NCBI GenBank assembly: GCA_002315745.1
Contig: DCID01000016.1
Location: 18,402 to 82,401, forward strand
Origin: Bacteroidales bacterium UBA1735
GTDB taxonomy: Bacteria; Bacteroidota; Bacteroidia; Bacteroidales; Paludibacteraceae
Direction: 5' to 3'
DNA: 64,000 nucleotides
Of the stretch, positions 28,301 through 35,957 are shown piece after piece (within the stretch, counting starts at the first letter, position 1; every line of letters starts with the position of its first letter). The position numbers were made by a program, and so were the translations under genes. Under the pieces are notes generated by a model. It searched no databases and was not told the DNA's origin. It saw only the letters and a list, made by a program, of their open reading frames with translations.

Positions 28301-31300
28301 CAGAAGCACTCTTAGCGGTCAACTCAAAGGTTGCAGAGCAAGGCAGATAGGTTGCCGTTCCTTCCACATTGGCGGTAATGGTAGTCTTACCCACTCTGCC
28401 ACGCATCGTAATAACACCTTCATTCGTTACGGTAGCCACTTGCTCATCACTACTCGAATAGGTGCGTGCACCATCTGATTGAGGATCTATAGTGAGAGGA
28501 TTGCTAAACGGCTCATCGTTCTGGTATTTCTCCATCGTGACATTTTGGAAGGAAGCTGTTGTCATGTATTTCGGCACTACTGTCACATTGTAACTTGCGC
28601 TACCTGCACTATAGGCTTTATTCTTTGTGGTTTTCGCCGTAATAATGGCAGTACCCGATGTACCGCGAGTAACTACACCATTAGCATCCACACTGGCAAC
28701 CGCACTATTGCTACTCTCATAGGACGAAACAACGCAAGAATCAGGTGTCACTGTTAATGTATTGGTGAACGTGGTAGCGTTGAGATAAACAGTAGTATCA
28801 CTATTCGCGAAGGTCATCTGAGGTAATGGCAATACGTACAGCAGATAACTTGCGGTGTCTGGTGCATACATACGATTCTCAGCCACCATCGCTTTGATGG
28901 TCGTCTTACCTGTACCCACGATAGTTACCCAACCTGTGGCATCCACCGTTGCAACGTCCTCGTTAGTACTCAAATAGGTCGTATCTCCTACGCCAGCCTT
29001 GGATGACAACTCATTGCGGAACGCAGCATCGTGGAGATCTTTAGACAGACTATCCACATTATACTTGATATTGGGCTTCGGAGCCTTGGTAACGGACAAC
29101 ACATAGGCATCCTCGGATGCTGCGTAAGGCAGATTCTGCTCCAAACGACCTCTAACAGTATAGTTACCTTCTGCCGTATAGGTTACCCTACCGTTACCAT
29201 CTACCGATGCAGTAGCAGGTGAACCATCAATCGAATAGGTGACATGCCTACCCGTATCAGGAGCCTGTTTAATATCCAGAGTCTGTGTATACTCACCGTA
29301 TGTCAGCAATCTCGGAACTTCGTGATCTTTAAACTCAACCGCTGTTGTCTCCAAGTTAATCTTCAACTGATACGAAGCGGTTACACCAGCCGTAGCGGCA
29401 GTTGCGCTGATGGTTACTGTACCACCACTCTTGATAGTTACCTCACCAGTAGATGCATTAACTTCTGCTATCGAAGCATCCGAAGTAGAGTATGCTAACG
29501 TCTCACCCGTATAGTTTATGAGGGTATTGTTGGTAAACTTCCAACCTGCGTCCTTATAATCCTTTGCAGCGATGGTTGTATCCTTACACGTGTATAATAT
29601 ATAAGGTGTGAGGGATATATGTCCTACCTCAACTGTTGTGCCCGACGCATTATCTACTACAATCGAGAACTCACCATTGGTCTTGTTATTGCGTTTTTGG
29701 AAGTTGAAGGTGTATATCTTATCCATAGCGGCAGCCGTCTTAGTAACATTCCAAGAGGAATCACCTGCCGTCACGGTGAAGTTAACGGCTTTACCGCTCT
29801 CTGTAGGATGCCAATCGAAGGCTACCTCTTGCAAGCCACCCGTGTACTCGGTCATAATCTTACCACCCTTGTTGATAAGGACAGATTGGTCGTAGTACAT
29901 ACGTTGTGCGTTGTCGCGTGCAAAATTCTTAAAGGTCCAATTGTATTTGCCATCTACACCCGCCACAACGACGCTATCCCCACTCTTTGGGGTACAGTTG
30001 TTGAAGTTATCCACCGTTACCACCGAACTATCGGAGTAGTTGACGTAGATTTTGCTGATTCTAACACCTGACCATCCTGCCGATGATTGAGGAGTACCTA
30101 CATACAACTTCAAAGACTTTGCATTGACATACAGAATAGAGTCAGAAGCAATTTGATCTATAGCAGAGATATTGAAGCCATCAGTACCAAAATATTTGGT
30201 CAACACAAAATTGTCGGCATTAGCAGATGTATAAGTGATTTTCACGTAGTGGATAGTAGCTCCTGGACGCGCAATAATATCGATTGCCCCTTTATGGCGA
30301 TAGCAGTCGAAACCACTGCCTTTGTATCTCATCGTATTCGCATCATCCGCATGCATGGTAATCGCTTGATTGATGGCTACATTCTGGTAACATTGGTCAC
30401 TTACCAATGCTAAATCTTTACCCAAATCAGCAGCCGTTTTGGTTACTGCCACACCTTGAGAAGGATCAAAGTAGGTGATTTCATAGCCTGTAACATTTAC
30501 ATGTTGACTGGAGCCAGATGCCGTTATACCTACATAGAAAGTCAACGCATTTGCGTCTACTTTATAGGTGGAGTCGCTCTTAATTTGCTTATTAGAGGCA
30601 ATATAACCACTATAATATGCATCGGTAAGTACCGCATTACCATTCCCTTTCCAAGTCAATTTGAATGATTGAATAATTACACCCGCTTTCGCTTGAATGG
30701 TGAATCTTCCATTATCATTATTTTGATAGTAATAACGGAATTCTCCTCCTTTAGTGGTATTATAGAACTTACCATTGCTAAGAGTAATTGCATCGTCAAT
30801 AGGTGTATTGGGATGCATTGACTGGTCATCCCAAGTAGCAGATCCTTTTATTTCGCCAACCGTTGTGTTCACTGTATGCATATCCGCAACAGGAGCACTG
30901 GAGACATTGAGGGTATAACTTGCCTCAATCTTCTCCCACTCAGCAGTAGCCGCAATCTCAGCGGTAATGATAGTGGTACCAGGTTTCTCACCCTTGGTCA
31001 CCTCACCAGTCGTCGCGTTAACTGTAGCAACACGTGGATCGCTACTTTCATAGGTCTTTACACCATCCGATACAGTTGTCAGCGTATTGGTGAACGATGC
31101 AAAACCTTGTACCTTATTGACAGTTCCTTCTGCAAACGATGCGGTAGGCATCTTCAAGTCTGATACCGACAAGTTGTAATTTGCGCTTCCCGACCAATAG
31201 TTCGCGGATTTAGCCATAGTAGCCGTAATCACCACCGAACCTGAACCTACGATATGTACTTCACCAGTAGAAGCATTCACAGTAGCTTTCAAATCATCAC

Positions 31301-33875
31301 TACTGGAATAGGTAATCTCTCCATCGCCAGCAGTCACACTTGCTGTGCGGATAAAATTAGGAGCATTGAGATAGACACTGGTGTCATTACCCATGCTCAT
31401 TACTGGCAATGGGAAGACTTTGAGTGTATAGCTCTTATTACCAGCCGCATATTTGGAAGTCTCAGCTACAGATGCCGTAATAGTAGTCGTTCCTGCACCA
31501 ACAATCGTCACTGTGCCATCACCATTCTCTTCAACTGTTGCCACATGGGTACTGTCACTTTTATAGGTAACGGCTCCCGTATCATCGTCTGGTTTACTGA
31601 ATGTGTTAATAAAGCCATCAGCACCTACAGGTTTCTCCACATACGATGTATCAAACTTGAGCGCTGGAACAATCAGTTCGGTCACGGTCAACGTATAACT
31701 TGCACTATCCTCTGCATAAGGCAATGCAGCGGCAACCTTACCATGGACCACATATTCGCCAGCGGAAGAGAAGGTAACTTCACCCGTAGATGAGTTAATC
31801 GAAGCACCTGCAGGAGCACTAAACAACGAATAGGTTACAGCACCCGAAGACAAGGCAGATGTTAGTGGTTGTGTATACGAACCTTCCGTTTTCATCTTGG
31901 TGACCGTAGTCTTTGCAAAACTTATTTGCGGATCCTTCAGGTTGATGGTCAGCGTCAAAGTAGTCGTTACACCACTCCAAGATGCTTGCACCTTAATCGT
32001 ACCTGTCCGAACTACAGAACTGAAGTCCAATATGCCATCGGTGATAGAAGGATTACCACCAGCCGTATTCTCTATGACATCAAACGAAATTGTGCCTCCA
32101 TCTGTGTTGTTAATCAACGCGGAGTTCAAATCGCAAGCCGTACCATCTTCAACATTAAACGATGCCGCATGATTGGGCACATTGAAGAGCAGATAGGGAG
32201 TGATATGGATGTGACCTACCACTATATGATTTTGCTGTGGACTCTCTTTCGCAGGGTTGTAAATTGCTAAGGTTGTATTGTCCTTAATCTCAAAGTCATG
32301 GGAATAAGTCAATACGTAATTTGTATTACTAAACATTGCTATGGATACTTCATCGGTAGAAGTACCTGCCTTCACGAAGAAGTGATTAGGATAATCTTTA
32401 CCAGCCGTACGCCAATCAAACGAAACAGATTTAATACCACCCTCTAAAATGGTATCCGAAACAATGGTATCCTGATATTCTAACTTGATACCCTTATAAT
32501 CCTCAATGTCTAAATCACGATTTTGTGCAGTAACCCTCCACTTATAGACACCGTTATCACCTACAAGACGTTGAGTAGATTGTCCACCAGTATATGCCGA
32601 TATTTTCTCCAAGAAGATGGTCGGATCAGTATAGGCAACAGTATATTTAGTAATACGTACTTGACCATTACCATCTGCATCTGACTCGCCAGTATAGAGT
32701 GTGACCGTATTGGCGTTCACTGTTTTTGTGTCACCACTATTCAGTATATATTCAGAAATAACACTTTTACCATTTTCTCCTCTATTGGACGTAATAACAC
32801 CATTATTAATTCGTCCATAATCAAACTTCGCAGACTTAATTATCACACCTGTCTTGGCAGCATTCACAATAATTTTACCCTCATTAGACCCCATGTAATA
32901 ACGCATATTATTATCACTGCCACCTGTCCCAGTATTATTAAGATACTTTGCATTTCCATCACTAGCAGACATGGAAATAGCATTATTTAACGAGAATGGA
33001 ATGGGTTTATCGTCAGTCTTCCATCCATACTGGTTCGCCAAAGATGGAACATCCTTTATTATCGTATATTCCGCTGGAGCCAATGGCGATGGTGTCAAAT
33101 TGTCCGTTACCGTCAATGTGAATGATGTGTTACCAGCCAAATAGCGAGTGGTAGCGGGAACTGTTGCCGAGATAGTTGTGCTACCCGCACCTTTGATGGT
33201 GATAGTTCCATTGTCTTTATTTACTGTTGCCACATTCGTATTGTCACTGGAATACTCCACAGTACCATTACCCTTATTCTGCAAAGGATTAACAAAAGCA
33301 GCAGCGTTTTTGCAAACTGTCTTACTTGTTTCTGCAAATTGTAGGTCTGGCGATGGGAGATAGATATAGATGATTTCTATATTTGTGATGTTAACATTAC
33401 TACCTGACGTCCCTGATGTTATACCTACCCAAAAAGTTTTCGAAGTGGCATCAATCACATATGTAGTTCCGCTTATTATCCTATGTTCAGCAGGAACAGT
33501 TTTGCCGTCTCCGCCCCAATAAAAAGCATCAGAAAGTATGGTATTAGCATTGGCAGAATATGTAAACTTAACAGAATGAATAATCACTCCTGTTTTAGCA
33601 GTCATAGTAAATTTTGAGCCTGACCAGTTATTTTGAAAATATAAACGGAACTGACCTGGACTATCTGAATAGTACTTAAAATGATTAAACGTAATAGCAT
33701 CATCGAACGGACAATCTAATTTATCCGATCCACTTGATATTGACTGCTCTTCAGCTATGGTTTTTGAGGTTTTAGTAACCGTCTTCCAACCTGTCGTGGC
33801 AGACCACACACTCGTCGCGACTGTAATCATCGCAAGGCATAAGAATAATTTTTTCATAGCATTAAATTTTTTCAT
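25362..33875 (-). CDS. Giant secreted modular protein (2837 aa) with repeated beta-sandwich and bacterial Ig-like domains
   Basis: The signal peptide fits best from the second Met (33857: MKKLFLCLAMITVATSVWSA); the first ATG at 33875 adds six residues. Three module types repeat. Type 1 (about 110 residues, GxFTIRAKAGVIIQSVKFTY ... YGTDG ... SG.Y.VDA..L.FY.G ... VRIT) occurs near residues 79, 324, 1043, 1190, 1915 and 2055. Type 2 (YNWxFxxFxRD ... GGVKEVSFDW ... ITPYLLY) begins near 443, 1310 and 2178. Between them lie Big_2-like domains (SSNxxVATVxxxGxVTIxGxGxTTITA). The 1043-1915 block (872 residues) is one repeating supermodule. A distinct C-terminal region (about 2377-2800) is followed by tail FILNDVLYIVREGKVFNAQG. 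No enzymatic motif was found. Probably a large adhesin or glycan-binding surface protein; it sits at the head of the PUL transcription unit. Confidence 0.85.
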   Translation of the reverse strand: MKKFNAMKKLFLCLAMITVATSVWSATTGWKTVTKTSKTIAEEQSISSGSDKLDCPFDDAITFNHFKYYSDSPGQFRLYFQNNWSGSKFTMTAKTGVIIHSVKFTYSANANTILSDAFYWGGDGKTVPAEHRIISGTTYVIDATSKTFWVGITSGTSGSNVNITNIEIIYIYLPSPDLQFAETSKTVCKNAAAFVNPLQNKGNGTVEYSSDNTNVATVNKDNGTITIKGAGSTTISATVPATTRYLAGNTSFTLTVTDNLTPSPLAPAEYTIIKDVPSLANQYGWKTDDKPIPFSLNNAISMSASDGNAKYLNNTGTGGSDNNMRYYMGSNEGKIIVNAAKTGVIIKSAKFDYGRINNGVITSNRGENGKSVISEYILNSGDTKTVNANTVTLYTGESDADGNGQVRITKYTVAYTDPTIFLEKISAYTGGQSTQRLVGDNGVYKWRVTAQNRDLDIEDYKGIKLEYQDTIVSDTILEGGIKSVSFDWRTAGKDYPNHFFVKAGTSTDEVSIAMFSNTNYVLTYSHDFEIKDNTTLAIYNPAKESPQQNHIVVGHIHITPYLLFNVPNHAASFNVEDGTACDLNSALINNTDGGTISFDVIENTAGGNPSITDGILDFSSVVRTGTIKVQASWSGVTTTLTLTINLKDPQISFAKTTVTKMKTEGSYTQPLTSALSSGAVTYSLFSAPAGASINSSTGEVTFSSAGEYVVHGKVAAALPYAEDSASYTLTVTELIVPALKFDTSYVEKPVGADGFINTFSKPDDDTGAVTYKSDSTHVATVEENGDGTVTIVGAGTTTITASVAETSKYAAGNKSYTLKVFPLPVMSMGNDTSVYLNAPNFIRTASVTAGDGEITYSSSDDLKATVNASTGEVHIVGSGSVVITATMAKSANYWSGSANYNLSVSDLKMPTASFAEGTVNKVQGFASFTNTLTTVSDGVKTYESSDPRVATVNATTGEVTKGEKPGTTIITAEIAATAEWEKIEASYTLNVSSAPVADMHTVNTTVGEIKGSATWDDQSMHPNTPIDDAITLSNGKFYNTTKGGEFRYYYQNNDNGRFTIQAKAGVIIQSFKLTWKGNGNAVLTDAYYSGYIASNKQIKSDSTYKVDANALTFYVGITASGSSQHVNVTGYEITYFDPSQGVAVTKTAADLGKDLALVSDQCYQNVAINQAITMHADDANTMRYKGSGFDCYRHKGAIDIIARPGATIHYVKITYTSANADNFVLTKYFGTDGFNISAIDQIASDSILYVNAKSLKLYVGTPQSSAGWSGVRISKIYVNYSDSSVVTVDNFNNCTPKSGDSVVVAGVDGKYNWTFKNFARDNAQRMYYDQSVLINKGGKIMTEYTGGLQEVAFDWHPTESGKAVNFTVTAGDSSWNVTKTAAAMDKIYTFNFQKRNNKTNGEFSIVVDNASGTTVEVGHISLTPYILYTCKDTTIAAKDYKDAGWKFTNNTLINYTGETLAYSTSDASIAEVNASTGEVTIKSGGTVTISATAATAGVTASYQLKINLETTAVEFKDHEVPRLLTYGEYTQTLDIKQAPDTGRHVTYSIDGSPATASVDGNGRVTYTAEGNYTVRGRLEQNLPYAASEDAYVLSVTKAPKPNIKYNVDSLSKDLHDAAFRNELSSKAGVGDTTYLSTNEDVATVDATGWVTIVGTGKTTIKAMVAENRMYAPDTASYLLYVLPLPQMTFANSDTTVYLNATTFTNTLTVTPDSCVVSSYESSNSAVASVDANGVVTRGTSGTAIITAKTTKNKAYSAGSASYNVTVVPKYMTTASFQNVTMEKYQNDEPFSNPLTIDPQSDGARTYSSSDEQVATVTNEGVITMRGRVGKTTITANVEGTATYLPCSATFELTAKSASVPGTETVTGNIATIATAGGWQNNQYRTYFKIDDIISVSSAENNSQYSSSDKSVRFYQATNKGQFTIRAKAGVIIQTVKFTYTANNNGVITNNYGTNGQSIAAANQYVSGTTYKVDGNKLVFYTGSTAAKPNADVHITGIEVKYFVPQEGIAETKKAIDLGKEHNLTEKQCYKDVALNNVITIHADATNTLKYFATGFNCYRHTGSIDINARPGTTIHYVKITYAPIEEGYVLTKYWGTDGCNIPEKDQIASDSILYVNANSLKLRVGYANSTMGWSGVAISKIYVLYSDATAIVDDFDNCIATYGGAEPTEVAGVDGVYNWNFTQFNRDSLRRIGYDQSTMLRNGDQLGKIETVSDEGGVKEVSFDWCASNSNQAVKFDVKVGTVSETVQLAATGGWYPRTYTKTGVKQNGKFSIEVNSESGSQLEINHISMMPYLLYTTKEAILNLKTDKTFQMAPQIDNRDDEAAITYSIVEDVTFASIHPTTGLVTATDSGRVTIKAAWSSNPGVYTTYTLKIMPNTFVINSGQTVSTDDMPENATVTINNGGTLNVDGYTPLGSVYAKEGSQIIINASYVTINNFYISATMSATGTSGQIAELGDDQLHITGAAYFDLTINQHAEGKTVADQWHAFTVPFPVDAINGIFNAADGSKLANEVDYAIMDYHGDVRAQGKYGWSKYRGILQPGTFYIMTINGDVETFRMKMYGDGFTKPATSLPVHQYAKSGLGEDTDAGWNGIGNSQLNYRYVNATVQVLDPSTYTYVQKTPSDAAHFSVGTSFFYQASAEGSIELETSAPSSVAARAMSNEIKEVAVTLANEKYTDRLLLSSTEDATNDYQIGRDLAKMSMTNTPSVPQIFGQAYDTKLCIIDLPMANDEVSYSVLLYAPKTGEYTIAVAQVEGYQVFLTKDGTPIWDLTMGDAKVALAKGNTNGYGIVIKKAHNTPTGVEKVWGNGDDVQKFILNDVLYIVREGKVFNAQGKIIK

Positions 33876-33905
33876 ATGTATTTGGATTTAATTCAAAATC
33901 GGGTG

Positions 33906-34027
33906 CAAAATTATATAATATTACGCACGTACGCAATAGAGTAAAAAAAATGGTAGTAAAAGAAAAGTGCTATACACTTGATTATAAGTATATAACGTAT
34001 CCTCCGTTTGGTTGATTTGGTAGTAAA
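33906..34027 (-). promoter_or_regulatory. Promoter with paired 12-bp boxes upstream of the giant gene and PUL
   Basis: Boxes are AATGGTAGTAAA at 33949-33960 and TTTGGTAGTAAA at 34016-34027, 67 bp apart. TTG is at 33936-33934 and TAATTTTG at 33913-33906 with a 20-bp spacer; the box-to-TTG gap is 12 bp. All distances equal those at 5947-6068 and 46928-47049. The promoter core shares ACGCACGTACGCAA with the 46928 copy. Confidence 0.85.
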
Positions 34028-34162
34028 GTGACTCGCAATAAGATCAGGCTTTCCTGCCTCCATTTCCGTTCTATACTCAGTGGAAGCATTGATCTCTGCC
34101 TTGTCGCCACCCTTAATAATAGAGTACTCAATCGCGGCAGAGTTAGTGCGGTGTAGCCTTCC
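34028..34162 (-). pseudogene. Possible remnant of a modular-protein coding sequence
   Basis: Reading the minus strand from about 34160 gives an open stretch containing TNSAAIEYSIIKGGDKAEIN and then ASTEYRTEMEAGKPDLIA. The first part resembles the NTDDAANIVYSIESD segment that recurs in the modular proteins of this window. There is no start codon of its own and it runs into the distal regulatory box. It may be the leftover end of a deleted paralogue, or chance. Confidence 0.3.
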
Positions 34163-34228
34163 GTAGAAAATTCTACGGGATACTCCCGTTCTACCCCCGT
34201 TCTTGACCCGTTCTACCCCCGTTTTTAA
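34161..34228. repeat. Inverted repeat plus 22-bp tandem repeat
   Basis: CCGTAGAA-AA-TTCTACGG at 34161-34178 is a perfect 8-bp inverted repeat. It is followed by two copies of a 22-bp unit beginning CCCGTTCTACCCCCGTT at 34185 and 34207. Confidence 0.7.
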
Positions 34229-34273
34229 TCCAGCCCATTTTTAGTAATCAAAACACCCCTAATAACGCAATTA

Positions 34274-34294
34274 TCCTTTATGTTACATAAAGGA
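34274..34294. promoter_or_regulatory. Perfect 21-bp palindrome (TCCTTTATGT-T-ACATAAAGGA)
   Basis: Arms of 10 bp with a single central base, about 75 bp past the stop of the ATPase gene. It has no T-tract directly after it on either strand, so an operator or protein-binding site is as likely as an RNA hairpin. Apart from this and the neighbouring elements, the 34229-34370 stretch is AT-rich and shows no gene. Confidence 0.5.
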
Positions 34295-34370
34295 AACAAA
34301 TGAGATTTGAAAAAGTACTATATAAAAATAAAAAAAATGCACTTTTTTTGAAAAATGCACTTTTTTCATA

Positions 34371-35729
34371 CTAATCGGCTATCAGACCAGTCAAATCAGG
34401 TTGGTAGATCTGAGGCGAAGAAGGGAGTTCTTTCTTAAGGAACATCAGCATATAAACAGGCATATAGAGCAAGCCATCCTTTCGTGACAGGTTGTCATTG
34501 GTTAGGACAATCGGTTCCGCCAACTGATATTCGGGGCAATCCAATACGTTATTCAACGCACGATGACGCTCGTATGTCTTACCCGATTTAACCTCTACGG
34601 GGATAATCGTCGCATCCCGTTCTATGAGGAAATCCAGCTCACCTTGTTTCTTGCTATTGAAGTAATACAGTTCCCATCCATGGGCATGCAACTCTTGCGC
34701 CACGGCATTCTCATAGATAGCGCCAAAATTGATATTCGTGTTCCCTTTCACCAACTGCAACTGGACGCCATCCGCAAACTGGCAACAGAGCAGACCCACA
34801 TCATTCTGAAAGAGTTTGAACAGGTTGCGTTTCTCGCCCATCTTTAATGGATATTTAGGCACATCGACGTTATACGTAGGCAAAGCCATGTTTGCCTGCT
34901 TGAGCCATAAAAAATCGGACTTATGATCTTCAAAACGCGCCTTATCGTGCAGATCTTTGAACACAAAACGTTTATTCTGCGCATTCAGTTCGGATGGGAT
35001 AAGGTCAAAGATCTCATTAATCTCTAACTCATGACCAGCATTATAGAGCGAGATATCCCGTTTATAAAGTGCAAGAATGGATTTCTGCTCCTCTATAACC
35101 TGTACAAAATCGTGGCTATCCACATATTTCTGCACCACAGCAGGCATTCCGCCCACTACAAGATAGAGGTGATAGAGTTCCATCAGTTTCTTATGCACAA
35201 ACGGATCCACCTCTGTGCGCTTCTCATAGCATATACGAAGTTGGTCTATCCACTCCAAACCAACGCCAATTGCCTTCCAAAACTCCTCCAAGTCCATGGG
35301 ATAAACTTGATATTCGTTCACAAAGCCAACAGGCATACTGCGAACGCCTTTGAGTTCTATACCTAATAGGCTGCCGCTGAGGGCATACTGATAGCGTCCA
35401 TCTTGCACCAAAAACTTAACCCACGTCATGATGTCTGGACAACGCTGAATCTCATCAAAGAAGATAAAGGTCTCCCCCTCTACAAAAGAGGTATTCTTAT
35501 AGAGCGACAACTTGCTGAGTAAGTCTTTCTCGTCCTTAGCCCCTTTGACCAATTCCTCCAAATCGGGTTCACGATAGAAGTTACACTCCACATAGACTGC
35601 GTAGTGTGCACGTGCGTATTTCTCGATGGCAAAACTCTTGCCAACTTGACGAGCGCCAGTCAAGAAAAGGGCTTTTTTCTCGGTCGCAAAATGGTGCGCA
35701 ATGACTTGGTCTATCTTTCTTTGTAGCAT
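34371..35729 (-). CDS. DUF4143-type ATPase (AAA fold, PD-(D/E)XK-like C-terminal domain)
   Basis: 452 residues, cytosolic. The Walker A motif is TGARQVGKS (about 25-33), Walker B is FIFFDEIQRCP (about 88-98). The middle part has LYHLYLVVGGMPAVVQKYV, typical for the DUF4143 group. Near the C-terminus ELDFLIERDATIIPVEVKSGK matches the nuclease-like fold of this family. Known: these ATPases are abundant and often strain-variable in Bacteroidales; their function is unsettled. It has its own promoter at 35856-35886 and a leader of about 120 nt containing three 33-bp repeats. Its position next to a toxin-antitoxin operon suggests an accessory insertion. Confidence 0.88.
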   Translation of the reverse strand: MLQRKIDQVIAHHFATEKKALFLTGARQVGKSFAIEKYARAHYAVYVECNFYREPDLEELVKGAKDEKDLLSKLSLYKNTSFVEGETFIFFDEIQRCPDIMTWVKFLVQDGRYQYALSGSLLGIELKGVRSMPVGFVNEYQVYPMDLEEFWKAIGVGLEWIDQLRICYEKRTEVDPFVHKKLMELYHLYLVVGGMPAVVQKYVDSHDFVQVIEEQKSILALYKRDISLYNAGHELEINEIFDLIPSELNAQNKRFVFKDLHDKARFEDHKSDFLWLKQANMALPTYNVDVPKYPLKMGEKRNLFKLFQNDVGLLCCQFADGVQLQLVKGNTNINFGAIYENAVAQELHAHGWELYYFNSKKQGELDFLIERDATIIPVEVKSGKTYERHRALNNVLDCPEYQLAEPIVLTNDNLSRKDGLLYMPVYMLMFLKKELPSSPQIYQPDLTGLIAD

Positions 35730-35765
35730 ATCTGACTATAAATTAACGTATTGCCTACAAATCCT

Positions 35766-35845
35766 ACACTTTTCCAAGGTGATTTTGCATCAAAATCCAC
35801 ACTTTTCCAAGGTAATTTTATGGCAGAATCTACACTTTTCCAAGA
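35766..35845 (-). repeat. Three 33-bp repeats in the 5' leader of the DUF4143 ATPase gene
   Basis: ACACTTTTCCAAG starts at 35766, 35799 and 35832, exactly 33 bp apart. On the minus strand the core reads CTTGGAAAAGTGT. They sit between the promoter and the start codon. The period keeps an open frame of 11 codons (WKSV core), but that frame would begin upstream of the predicted transcript start, so it is probably not translated. Confidence 0.85.
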
Positions 35846-35855
35846 AAATTCGCTG

Positions 35856-35886
35856 CAAAAGTACTGTTTTTTTTTGATATATGCAA
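35856..35886 (-). promoter_or_regulatory. Promoter of the DUF4143 ATPase gene
   Basis: TTG at 35886-35884, 20-bp spacer, TACTTTTG at 35863-35856, the Bacteroidota consensus. It begins right after the hipT-like terminator. The whole terminator-promoter block is nearly identical to 37500-37570. Confidence 0.85.
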
Positions 35887-35888
35887 GA

Positions 35889-35913
35889 AAAAAGCGCAAA
35901 AAATGCGCTTTTT
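35889..35913 (-). terminator. Rho-independent terminator after the HipBST-type operon
   Basis: AAAAAGCGCA (35889-35898), loop AAAAA, TGCGCTTTTT (35904-35913): a perfect 10-bp stem with T-tract on either strand. Confidence 0.85.
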
Positions 35914-35916
35914 CCT

Positions 35917-35957
35917 TACTAATCGCGGCTTTGCCGCTACTATCCGCCTTCGGCTAC
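35917..35957 (-). repeat. Dispersed TACTAATCGC mini-hairpin repeat at the end of the hipT-like gene
   Basis: TACTAATCGC, GGCTTTGCC, GCTACTATCCGC, CTTCGGCTAC. It encodes the last residues (VAEGG) and stop of the gene. It matches the repeat ending the GH89 gene at 9610-9644, which also ends in VAEG. Confidence 0.7.

Noticed and set aside
34330..34368. Terminator after the DUF4143 ATPase gene
   Set aside because: Two direct AAAGTGCATTTT copies are present, but they form only a weak A-T stem; not listed as a terminator.
35766..35845. CRISPR array
   Set aside because: Only three units, the 'spacers' are similar to each other, and no cas gene is in the window.
35711..35899. A 62-residue minus-strand frame across the three 33-bp repeats
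   Set aside because: Its start lies upstream of the predicted transcript start, inside terminator-promoter sequence; the open frame follows from the 33-bp period.
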